DNA of 64,000 bases from Sesamum alatum (taxonomy: Eukaryota; Streptophyta; Magnoliopsida; Lamiales; Pedaliaceae): positions 20,860,046 through 20,924,045 of the forward strand of contig JACGWO010000007.1 of NCBI GenBank assembly GCA_034509735.1. Reading direction: 5' to 3'. The position numbers were made by a program, and so were the translations under genes. Every line of letters starts with the position of its first letter. Within the stretch, counting starts at the first letter, position 1. The notes under the pieces were generated by a model that ran no database searches, was not told the origin of the DNA, and saw only the letters and a program-made list of their open reading frames with translations. Shown one piece after another: positions 11,413 through 21,195 of the stretch.

Positions 11413-13557
11413 GGCTCAATTGCACCTGCGAGTGTAGGTGGGGTGGAGATAGGTCAAGAGGGTGTTGGTGGTGATGCTCCTATTCCTTCCGGTGGTGCTC
11501 CAACGATGGGGTTACCACCAGAATTTGCACAGATTCTTCAGATGGCCCACCAGGCCCAAACACAAGCCCAAGCACGATTTCTTGCACAGGCGCATGCACC
11601 TACTCCAGCGCCAGCACTAGCAGTTGCTACAATTGATCGTAATTATGAAAGAATCAGAAAGATGGGAGCTGTTGAATTTGAGGGTAGCTTAGATCCTGAG
11701 ATTGCTGAGAGATGGTTGGAAAAGGTCGAAGACGTGCTGAACTTAGTGAACTGTACTCTTGAGAAACGACTTATGTATGTTGTTTCTTTGTTCGTGGGGA
11801 ATGCCTTGATTTGGTGGAGGTACGTAAAGAGGGCATATGAGCCAAGAGAGAGAACTTGGGCTGAGTTTCAGAGCGAGTTCGATGATAAATACAGACCCAA
11901 GATGTATCGAGATAAGAAGGGGATGGACTTTCTAAACTTAGTGCAAGGGGATGATCAGACAGTGGCAGAATATGAACTCCGTTTTGCTGCATTAGCCAAG
12001 TATGCACCAGAAGCAATAGCGACACAGGAGGATCGTTGTTACCGTTTTGAGCAAGGGCTACAACCGGAGATAAAAAAGGGTTTGGCAGTTATAATTACAA
12101 ATTTCAAAACTCTTGTTGAGTCAGCGATTCGAATGGAACAGGCTGTAATCGAAGAGAAGAAGAACATGGAAGAAAAGAGAAAATCAATATATGCGGTGGG
12201 GGAGTCGAGTAGGTTGACCAAGAGGGGAACGGGTCGATCATTTTCTGCAGGAGAAAGGAACTTTTCGCGTGGTGGACCTGCTTTCCGGGGAAGTAGTAGA
12301 CCGAGGTTCAGTGGACCAACGGGTTTCAATAGAGGTTCGATCGAGCGCAGTTCGTTTACTATGCCTTCTATTGGATCAAGTAGGGGAGCTGGACAGAGTT
12401 ACAGCAGGGGGTCAACTTTCACTTCTAGTTGTTCTACTTGTGGGAGGCGACATTCAGGACAGTGTTGGGGACCAGATGCTATACCTAGGATTTGTTATAA
12501 CTGTGGAGGTAGAGGACACATATCTAGGGATTGTCCCAATCAGACCACGAGTTTAGGTGGAAGTGCGTCCAGAGGGACCCAAAGTCAAAACAGTATTGGG
12601 AGCAGTGGCCGAGGAGTTGAGAGAGGCAGAGGCAGAGGCAGAGGTAGGGGTAGAGGCACTGGTAACAGAGATGGTGACCACACTGCTGATGGAGGTGCGA
12701 GGGGGTCCGGAGCACAAGTCACTCAGAGACAGACCCAAGCAAGAATATATAACATGACCAGAGAAGAAGCTCCAGCTTCGAATGACGTGATATCAGGTAC
12801 GATCTTGTTATTTGATGTTGAGGCTTATGTTTTGATTGATCCTGGCTCTACGCATTCATATATCTGTTCAAAATTTGCATCAAAAATACCAGGTGATAAT
12901 AGTCCTTTGGGATATAATTTGATGGTTTATCTACCTGTGGGAGGGGGTGTAGTAGTGAATAGTGTTAGGAAGGGGAGTTTGGTTATTGGAGATATAAATT
13001 TGCCTGTGGATCTCATAGTGATGGATTTGAAGGAGTTTGATGTAATTTTGGAGATGGATTGGCTAGCACAACATAAAGGAGTGGTTGATTGTTATAAAAA
13101 GGAAGTGACGATTAAATCTTCCGGCCAGCCAAAAGTAGTATTCGTAGGGGAGCGACAGGTAGTGCCAGTTTGTGTAATATCAGCCATGGAGGCAAGACGA
13201 TTAATGCTAGAAGGATGTGAGGCATATCTGGCTCATGTGATAGATGCAGAGAAGGTTAATCTCACGTTGGAGAAAATTCCTATAGTTAGAGATTTTCCTG
13301 AAGTGTTCCCTGATGACGTACCAGATTTGCCACCACATAGGGAAGTAGACTTTACGATAAAAACTCTTCCAGGAGTTGCCCCGATTTCTATTGCACCGTA
13401 TAGAATGGCCCTAGTGGAATTCCAAGAAAGTAGAAAACAAATAGAAGAATTGTTGGAGAAAGGATTTATCAGACCGAGTACTTCACCGTGGGGGGCACCA
13501 GTGCTATTTGTGAAGAAGAAAGATGGTAGTATGAGATTGTATGTCGACTACCGTTAG
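11410..13557 (+). pseudogene. Gypsy gag-protease and start of reverse transcriptase
   Basis: A 715-codon frame. Residues 1-65 are Ala/Gln/Pro-rich. About 70-230 is a retrotransposon gag (capsid-like) domain. A zinc-knuckle-like C341-C344-H348-C352 is followed by a standard CCHC knuckle C362-C365-H370-C375 and a Gly/Arg-rich tract near 400-420, both suited to RNA binding. The protease active site is D477-P-G-S-T. The N-terminal reverse-transcriptase fingers start near residue 655. The frame ends at a TAG (13555-13557) inside the conserved VDYR region, where related proteins continue, so this is a nonsense mutation. The ATG lies exactly where LTR sequence joins gag, so the native N-terminus may be lost. 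Confidence 0.93.
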
Positions 13558-14296
13558 TTGAATAAGGCGACAGAAGAATAAATATCCTTTGCCGAGGATT
13601 GATGACTTACTGGAGCAATTGAAGGGGGCTACAACATTTTCAAAGATCGATTTGAGGTCTGGGTATTGGCAGTTGAGGATAGCCGAAAATGACATACCGA
13701 AAACAGCTTTTCGCACACGTTATGGTCACTATGAGTTCTTGGTAATGCCATTTGGGTTAACAAATGCACCGGCAGCGTTTATGGCATTGATGAATCGTAC
13801 ATTCCACGAGTACCTGGATCAGTTTGTTATTATTTTTATAGATGATATTTTGGTGTACTCGAGGAGCCGGGAGGAGCATGAACAACATTTGAGGATAGTG
13901 TTACAGATCTTGAAGGAGAAAGAGTTGTATGCTAAACTAAGCAAATGTGAATTCTGGATAAATCAGGTGGTTCTCCTCGGGCATGTGATATCGGGTGATG
14001 GGGTTATGCCCGACCCTTCAAAACTGAAAGCTATTATGGAATGGAGAGTACCGAAGAATGCGACTGAAGTTCGAAGTTTCTTGGGGTTAGCAGGGTATTA
14101 TAGGAGATTAGTCGAGGGCTTCTCCATAATTGCCGGTCCTTTGACCAAGTTACTGAGGAAGGGAGTAGTATTTCAGTGGACTGAACAGTGCCAACGAAGC
14201 TTTGATGAGTTGAAGAAAAGACTGACCTCAACTCCGATTTTGGTGTTACCGTCTGGTAGTGGTGGATATGTAGTGTACACAGATGCTTCAAAGTAG
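13558..14296 (+). pseudogene. Gypsy reverse transcriptase and start of RNase H (frame-shifted segment)
   Basis: A one-base change between 13558 and 13588 moves the frame, which is then open to a TAG at 14294-14296. It encodes the reverse-transcriptase palm. The first catalytic aspartate is in [13 protein letters not shown], and the FIDD box (13835-13846) is the Gypsy form of YxDD. The thumb and connection follow, then the RNase H start YTDAS. Relatives continue through the stop, and the next segment lies in the same frame, so the stop is a point mutation. Both catalytic motifs are intact. Confidence 0.93.
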
Positions 14297-14299
14297 GGT

Positions 14300-15874
14300 T
14301 TGGGTTGTGTATTAATGCAGAAGGAAAAAGTAATTGCCTATGCATCTCGTCAGCTGAGGACTCATGAGTTGAATTATCCCATACATGATTTGGAGTTGGT
14401 CGCGATTGTGCATGCATTAAAGATATGGAGACATTATTTGTATGGAGAAAAATTTCAGATTTTCACTAATCACAAGAGTTTGAAGTATATTCTGACGCAA
14501 AAGGAACTGAATTTGAGACAAAGGAGATTGATAGAACTGTTGAAGGATTATGACTGGACTATTGATTATCATCCAGGGAAAGCAAACGTGGTAGCAGATG
14601 CTTTGAGTAGAAAGAGCTCAAGTACATTAGCCAGTTTGGGGAGTCACGATCTGACATTGTTGCTAGAAATGAGATCTATGAATGCGAAATTGGAAGTGGA
14701 TCAGATGACGGGATTGTTGGCAACCTTACAACTTAAACCAGACTTTATGGAACAAATCAAAGAAGCACAGACTCAGGATCTTTTCTTATTACGGATGCTG
14801 GAGAAAATGAAACACAGTAACAAGTCAAATTTTTCGATAAGAGCTGATGGAGTGATAGTGAACGGGGAGCGAATTTGTGTACCCGATGTAGATGGGTTAC
14901 GAGGAGAGATCTTGCGAGAAGCTCATAATGCACCATATTCCGTGCATCCTGGTATTACAAAGATGTATCAGAATTTAAGACCGTACTACTGGTGGCAGAC
15001 AATGAAGAAGGATGTGGCAGAGTTTGTGGCCAAATGTATGACATGTCAGCAGGTAAAAGCAGAACATCAGGAGCCAACAGATAAACTTCGGCCTTTATCC
15101 ATACTAGAATGGAAGTGGGAAAAGATTACTATGGATTTTTTCATAGGGTTGCCACGTACACTCAGGAAGCATGATGCGATTTGGGTAATTGTAGATAGAC
15201 TGACGAAATCAGCACATTTCTTGCCGATACGACTAGGTGATTCTCTGGATAAGTTAGCCAAGTTGTATGTTTCCGAGATCGTGAGATTACATGGTGTGCC
15301 TGTATCTTTTGTGTCAAACAGAGATCCTCGATTTACCTCACATTTTTGGAGAAGTTTACAAAGGGCAATGGGCACAAATTTACATTTCAGTACTGCATTT
15401 CATCCTCAGACAGATGGGCAGTCAGAAAGAACAATTCAGACCCTGGAAGATATGATGAGGGCTTGTACAATAGAGTTTAAGGGCAACTGGGATTATCATT
15501 TACCTTTGATGGAGTTTGTGTACAACAATAGTTTTCATTCTAGTATCGGTATGGCCCCGTACAAAGCTTTATATGGAAGGAGATGTCGCAGTCCAATATG
15601 TTGGGATATAGAGGGATCAAGGCAGTTGGAAGGTCCGGAATTGGTGCAAGAAACGGTGGAAAAGATACAGATAGTGAAAAAGTGCCTGAAAGCAGCTCAA
15701 GATCGACAGAAAAGTTATGCTAATAAACACCGAAGGGAGATGAAGTATGAAATAGGTGATAAGGTTTTTCTGAAGGTAGCTCCATGGAAGGGGATCTTGA
15801 GATTTGGCAAGCAAGGGAAGTTGAGTCCGAGATATATTGAGCCGTATGAAATTATTGAAAGAATGGGCCATTAG
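14300..15874 (+). pseudogene. Gypsy RNase H and integrase
   Basis: A 524-codon frame in the same phase as the preceding segment. It begins with RNase H (GLGCVLMQ) and reaches the conserved linker [16 protein letters not shown] near residues 90-105. The integrase zinc region has two histidines and the pair CMTCQQ. The catalytic core has D279 (TMDFF) and E376 (QSERT). At residue 340 (codon 15317-15319, AAC) the second catalytic position reads Asn, in SNRDPRF, where the family has Asp; the spacing of 35 residues to E376 identifies the site. The frame ends by a one-base shift near 15865 in a region conserved among relatives. Confidence 0.92.
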
Positions 15875-16170
15875 CGTATCGATTAGCATTGCCACCAGAG
15901 TTGTCACGAATACATGATGTATTCCATGTTTCGATGCTACGACGATATCGATCTGATCCTAGTCACGTCATCCGTGAACAAGAGATAGAAATTTCTGAGG
16001 AGTTGACATATGTGGAAGAGCCAACGGAGATTCTAGACAGAAGTGTAAGAAAATTGAGGAATAAGGAGATACAGATGGTGAAAGTAAAGTGGAGTCATCA
16101 TTCTCCGAGAGAGGCGACTTGGGAAGTAGAGGAGCATATGAGAGACAAATATCCCTATTTATTCAATTGA
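15875..16170 (+). pseudogene. Gypsy integrase C-terminus with chromodomain-like tail
   Basis: After the frameshift near 15865 the coding continues in another frame to a stop at 16168-16170. The conserved segment IHDVFHVSMLRRY ends the integrase C-terminal region. It is followed by a tail with VKVKWSHHS and EATWE, which resembles the degenerate chromodomain of Tekay/Del chromoviruses. In that family the tail is thought to steer integration to marked chromatin. The distance from stop to polypurine tract is short (about 40 bases), normal for the group. Confidence 0.85.
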
Positions 16171-16208
16171 ACGGGTAAGTTATTTAAATTTTGGGGACGA
16201 AATTTTTA

Positions 16209-16223
16209 TAAGGAGGGGAGAAT
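16209..16223 (+). other. Gypsy polypurine tract
   Basis: TAAGGAGGGGAGAAT sits directly before the 3' LTR start TGTGACG. It is the expected plus-strand primer site. Confidence 0.85.
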
Positions 16224-18533
16224 TGTGACGTTCGTAGAATTTTATAAATAATTGAGAGTTTAATTAGTAATTATTAAGAAAATTTTTATTTTAATTATAA
16301 ATAAATTATAGGGTGATTATTGGAATATGATAAAACTTGAACGGAGTAAATTGGAACTCATTATAATATTTGGGAGCGAATCATATTAATTATGTAATAA
16401 TAATAATAATAATATATAAAGAGAGAGAGACAGAGACAGAGAGAGAGAGAGAGAGAAAGTGGGGTGGGAGTCACCCCACCACCACACTAATTTGTTTAAT
16501 ATATATATATATATATATGTATATGTGTGTCAAACACACCAAGGAAAACAAATGCAAACCCACCAAATTTGTTCAACATTTTTCACTTGAAGTTTCTCTC
16601 GGGAAGGAAGAAACATGTATCGAGATTTTTACTTTTTACTTTTTATTAATTTATATAATTATATTATGTAATTAGTCCATTACTAAATGTAGTTTATATT
16701 GATCGATTTACTATTTAATCAGAAAATTTGATGAGTTTGACTAGTTAAACTATTGTTATATTAAATATCACATTTGATATAAGATTGCTATAATTGGGTA
16801 ACTAAATTACTAGAATTGCTAGATTTAATCACTGTTGTAGTTAATGTATTCAATTTCATCGGGTGTATTGACTAAATACTTAATTATATATATTGGTGTT
16901 TAATCATATTGTATAATAGCGAGGAATTGATAGGAATTAATAGAAATATTATTGAAAAGTTATTTAAGAAAATATAAGATTTTTATAATAATTTAAGTTA
17001 GAAATATTATTAACACCGGTAGTTATAATGGTATGAGGGTTTTATAAAATGGAATTGTATGAGTTAGTTGATAAATTAAAAGTATACCTAAGAAGTGTAG
17101 AAAGTTAAGTTATCTAAAATAAAATGGAACGAGGGGTTGAATTTCTATATAAATAGAACTACGCGAATATTATATAATACCTTAATTAGAATTTACGATA
17201 TTTATGAGGTATTGATCGTATAAAATTATAATTTACTATAGGACGTGATGATAGAGTGGAGGGTTGAGCAGCTTTTCGTGTTGACAAACCATTTTGAAAT
17301 TTGAGGTAAGTATAGCTAATTGGTTTATATATATTTATATATTAATATGCTTATGTGAGAACCCTATTTTGAATTTTTGGATATATATATAATTATGAGG
17401 ATATGAGTATGAATTGTTTATGTGAGTATTTACATTGAATGTTGGATATATATATATATTGAGATATTGGATATAAATATGGATTGTTTATATACTTGAT
17501 CATGGATGTCCATTGTGATTAAGATGATCGTTATATCTATGGAATTGCTATTATATGCTAAAGTGTGATTGTGCTGCACGGATGTTGGATGAATGATTGT
17601 TTGATTGTATAATTGATTGTGATATGAAATCAAATAGGAATGGTATTGACGAGTGAATGATTATTAAATGAAACGATGGCTTATCTAACTGGGGAGCATA
17701 TTCAATGGCTCAGAATAATACGATCAATGACGAGTTGTGTGCTGTCATTGATCAATAGAGATGATGGGATACACACGAGCTGTGTGCTGTGTGATATCAG
17801 TGAGGATGGGATACACACGAGCTGTGTGCTGTGTGTTATCAGTGAGGATGCGAGCTGTGTGCTGTGTGATATCGGAAAAGAAAGAGAGTGGAAGGAGTAA
17901 TGTTATTGAGATGATGATGATGGTGATAGCCGGCTAAGCTCATTGAGTGATGCACTCCAGGTTGGATAAGTAGGGCCCTAAGGAAACAACTAAAATGCCT
18001 CTATTATGTCGTGAGTTAATATCTTATTGTAGTATGTGATTTCTTATCTGTTGTAATATATGTCGCATGTTGGTTGTGTTGGTATAATTGCTTTATACTT
18101 GACTAGTTGCTGGTATACTTACATATAGACCGAAAGGCTATACTTATTGAGTAGGCAGCTCATTCCTTGCCACACACACGTTTCAGGAGATAGGTCGCAC
18201 GGATTAATAGCATTGGATCTTGAGTCGTGCCGTGACACTGAATAGGTGGGTCAGCCGTGACATCGAAGGTGGAAGTTTTTGGGCTATGTAATTAAGATAT
18301 TAGAGTATTGTAGAGCTTGTTGTAAGATTTTGGACAGTTGGTGTACAGTGGTGGGAAGTAAATATAAGGTTTTTGGCTATGTTTATGATCTAATATCGTA
18401 TATATATATATATATATATCTATTTGTTATATTGGTAAAACATAATCTATATTACGTTATGGAATGAGTTGAGATTAAAAAAATGGAAGATTAATTAGTG
18501 GTAACTAGGTGTAGTAAAGAAGGGGGTGTTACA
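16224..18533 (+). repeat. Gypsy 3' LTR, complete
   Basis: It runs 2310 bp from TGTGACG to GTTACA and is followed by the duplication ATTGA. The first 1.42 kb matches the 5' LTR; the last 0.89 kb is found only here. It contains an AT-rich first half, a minisatellite near 17763-17874 and a (TA)n run near 18400. Short frames inside it are not genes. Confidence 0.92.
17763..17874 (+). repeat. 42-bp minisatellite in the Gypsy 3' LTR
   Basis: Two near-identical 42-bp units (17763-17804, 17805-17846) starting GATGGGATACACACGAGCTG are followed by a shortened third unit. A partial related unit lies just upstream. Each contains GAGCTGTGTGCTGTGTG. Confidence 0.85.
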
Positions 18534-18538
18534 ATTGA

Positions 18539-19340
18539 TACATATGTCATATGCCCTCGACTGTTGCTTGGAGACAACCTTCCCTTTTCCTTTGCCTTTC
18601 CCCTCTTTGGCAATGGGAACACTCTTAGTGTTTGTAGCTGCTTTAACGGCTTTTCCCTTTCCCTTCCTCCTTTTCCAACGTCCGTCACCCTTGCCTTTCG
18701 TCTTGGAAGTTGAAGCACCTGCAAACAATACCGAAGGCGTGGACTTTTTGGTCGTTGCCTCGTATTGCACCAACATATTGATTAATTCATGAATACCCTT
18801 CTCAAGTGCATTCATGTTATAGTTAACAATAAATTGGTCGAAGGAGGGTGGGAGAGACTGAAGGATCACATCTATGTAAGTCTCATCATCGATACCTGCC
18901 TTTAGGTCCTTGAGCTTTTCCACCAGGGTAATCATTTTAACCCCGTACTCTTGTACAGAGGATCCTTCGGTCATTTTGGTTCCAAAGGACGCCTTAGTCG
19001 CGACATACCTAGTATGCCGGTCCGGGACTGCATAGCAATCCTTAAGGCGAGCCATAATGGAAGGTACATCGTCTAGCCTTTCATATTGCTTCTGAATCTC
19101 ATTCGTCATTGAAGCAAGTATGATGCTACGGACCTTCCGGTTATCCTTATGCCAAGTCTCGAACGTCTCACGTTCTTCTGGCGTGGATCCTTCCGGTAAG
19201 GTCCTAGGGAGAGGCTCGTCCATGACGTAGCCTTGGTTCTCGTAATCTAGGACTATCCTGAGATTGCACAACCAGTTGTTGTAATTTGTTCCATTGAATT
19301 TGTTGGTCTCAAGTATGGTTGATAGTGGGTTCTTAGACAT
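18539..19340 (-). pseudogene. E2 Copia gag, cut by the Gypsy insertion
   Basis: The frame opens with MSKNPLSTILETNKFNGTNY at 19340 and stays intact for about 267 codons to the insertion. It is a Copia gag of the UBN2/retrotran_gag type, with NWLCNLRIVLDYE early and a Lys/Gly-rich basic tail before the zinc knuckle. It should form the particle shell and bind the element RNA. The CCHC knuckle is split: CIN lies next to the insertion here, and its continuation (CREKGHWKREC) lies at 9954 and below. The apparent C-terminus up to the stop at 18495 is read from the Gypsy LTR. Of the four Copia gag regions checked, this is the least damaged. Confidence 0.93.
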
Positions 19341-21182
19341 TTTAAATCTACATTTAAAAAACAGAGTTCGCGATCAGCAGAATTTAAAAGGCGGAAGTTT
19401 GATAAATAATTAAACGCTTGGTCTTTAGTCATTTAATGCTCCCACTATTTATACGAAAACACGATGCTCTCAAACGTTGTTTTCGGGAAACCTTTTCCTA
19501 GTGGGCTTGGGATCCACAGCGAATTTTTCCATACCCTGCTTTTACGATTCGCATGGGAAGAATGTTGTGGGAGGTATGCCATACCATTCTCGTTCCACGA
19601 GATTCCCAAGATTATTGCCTCGCCCTTTCACATGATCCCGAGGACTCCAAGCGAATCATGCTAATCGGCCGTTAGACCCGACCCAATCAACCGAATCATA
19701 GACCCGCTGCTACCTCCACGACTCGTGAGATAGGTAACAGTGGTCTACTTTTCGTTCATGACATAGTGCAACTTCCTTTAAGTACGATAGACGTGCCACG
19801 ACTCGTGAGACCACACTATCGACCTAAATTAGATTCCTCACTATGCCATGGACTGGAAGGCATGGACAAACTCCTACAGTCCATGTCCATTTTGTCTAGG
19901 GTCTAATATTTGGACATTGGTCCAACTAATGTGAGAGTTGCAAATGACGAAGATCTCATATGTAAATATAAACACATTCATCCACAATGCTTAAATAAAT
20001 AAATTGCGTCCCATAGCAGTTATATGATAAATAAAATACCATTCATTCATCATAACAGCCACATGCAAAATTAAATCCTAGCACGCCCCTGTTGGATGAT
20101 CACGAACCCGAATCCTATGCGACCCACTGAGCCCGCAGTGGATCTATGGTAAATCTAGGGTTTGTCCTACACTATTACATTAATAGTAACCCAATCATCA
20201 TTCTGATGGGTCTTGGGCTCTCCATGTGGGCCTTCCTTCTTCTCCACCAAATGCATAAAATAAAATCCTCACTCCTATTCAACTCTCATTACATATAAAA
20301 AGAAACCCAGCGAAAACCCGGGGGAGTACATAAGGAAGGAGAAAGAATGCCTTATTATTCCAAGTCAACTAAAAGGGGAGAAGGAGAAAGCAGAAAGAGG
20401 CACACAGGCCCAACATAAAATTAAACCATACATTCGGTCTAAGACTCGTGATCATCCATTTCCATTCAACGCACATAATCATATTATCCAATCACATAAA
20501 CACATGCTAATATTCCATGATTACCAATCACATCAATCCATGATAAATAAATGCGCTACGTATGAAAAAATATGGTGCAACCGTTGGCAATTATTTTTCT
20601 CGTTTAGGAAGACCCTTCAGCGTGCGCCTGCCCTGCGTAGGCGCGCGTGCACAGACACCATTGTCTACGTGAGCGTGTGCCTGGCGGCGCCGCCTCGTGT
20701 GCGCGCGCGCGGCCATTCCAGCATGCAAGTCGCGCGCGTGCGCGCAGACACCATTGTCTGCGTGTGCGCGAGCCTGGCGGCGCCGCCTCGTGCGCGCGCT
20801 CATGCGCGGCCTCTCTGCCCGTGCATCCGGGCGCGCAAGCGCCCCATCGTGCTGGCCAGGTGCTCGTGCGCGGGCTTCCCTGCCCGCATGCGTGCGCGCC
20901 CGGCCACCCGCTTGTGCCTGTCGCCCGGCCGCGCCACCCGGAAGGCCTGAATCGGGCGCGCCATGCGCGCCTAGCACAGGCGGCCGCCCGCAGGCTCCGT
21001 TTTGTTCGATTTTGCCCCGTTTCCCAAGAAAAATACCAATTTCACCAAAAATCATACAAAATTGAAAGCAAGAAAACCACATAATTTTACGATAAAAATA
21101 TCAAGAAATAATTAAAAACATGCCAAACACGTTTTCATGCTTAAAACGCACACATAAACCCTAGGCCTATACACCAAATGTG
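19341..21182 (-). other. E2 untranslated leader, no gene
   Basis: This 1.8-kb region lies between the primer-binding site and gag. It has a very GC-rich block at about 20600-21000 with a 93-bp tandem duplication. Two copies of the palindrome-like motif CCACGACTCGTGA occur at 19716-19728 and 19796-19808. A minus-strand TATAAATAG lies about 100 bases before the gag start. The many long frames in the GC-rich block occur in several phases at once and reflect base composition. Confidence 0.8.
20652..20840 (-). repeat. 93-bp tandem duplication in the GC-rich leader block
   Basis: The segment CAGACACCATTGTCT recurs at 20652 and 20745, and both copies are followed by a shared CTGGCGGCGCCGCCTCGTG. 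The unit contains the palindrome GGCGCC and alternating purine-pyrimidine runs. Confidence 0.8.
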
Positions 21183-21194
21183 ACTCTGATACCA
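21183..21194 (-). other. E2 primer-binding site
   Basis: On the minus strand this reads TGGTATCAGAGT, one base after the LTR end. The last base differs from the usual C, and the rest matches the initiator-Met tRNA complement. Confidence 0.85.
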
Positions 21195-21195
21195 C

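Larger units (their letters stand above)
9960..18533 (+). mobile_element. Ty3/Gypsy chromovirus (Tekay/Del-like) with target duplication ATTGA
   Basis: The element begins TGTGACG and ends GTTACA, and is flanked by ATTGA at 9955-9959 and 18534-18538. Domain order is gag, protease, reverse transcriptase, RNase H, integrase, chromodomain-like tail. That order defines Ty3/Gypsy, and the C-terminal segment suggests the chromovirus Tekay/Del branch. The 3' LTR is 2310 bp; the 5' LTR keeps only its first 1453 bp. It interrupts E2 on the opposite strand, so it is younger than E2. Two stops, two frameshifts, no primer-binding site and an altered integrase residue make it non-autonomous. Confidence 0.95.

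Noticed and set aside
14034..14417. 127-codon minus-strand frame inside the Gypsy pol
   Set aside because: It is antisense to the reverse transcriptase and RNase H coding region and has no domain.
20504..21084. Four overlapping long frames (122-163 codons) on both strands in the E2 leader
   Set aside because: They overlap in several phases, are Ala/Arg-rich and come from the GC-rich block. A leader between primer site and gag is not expected to code.
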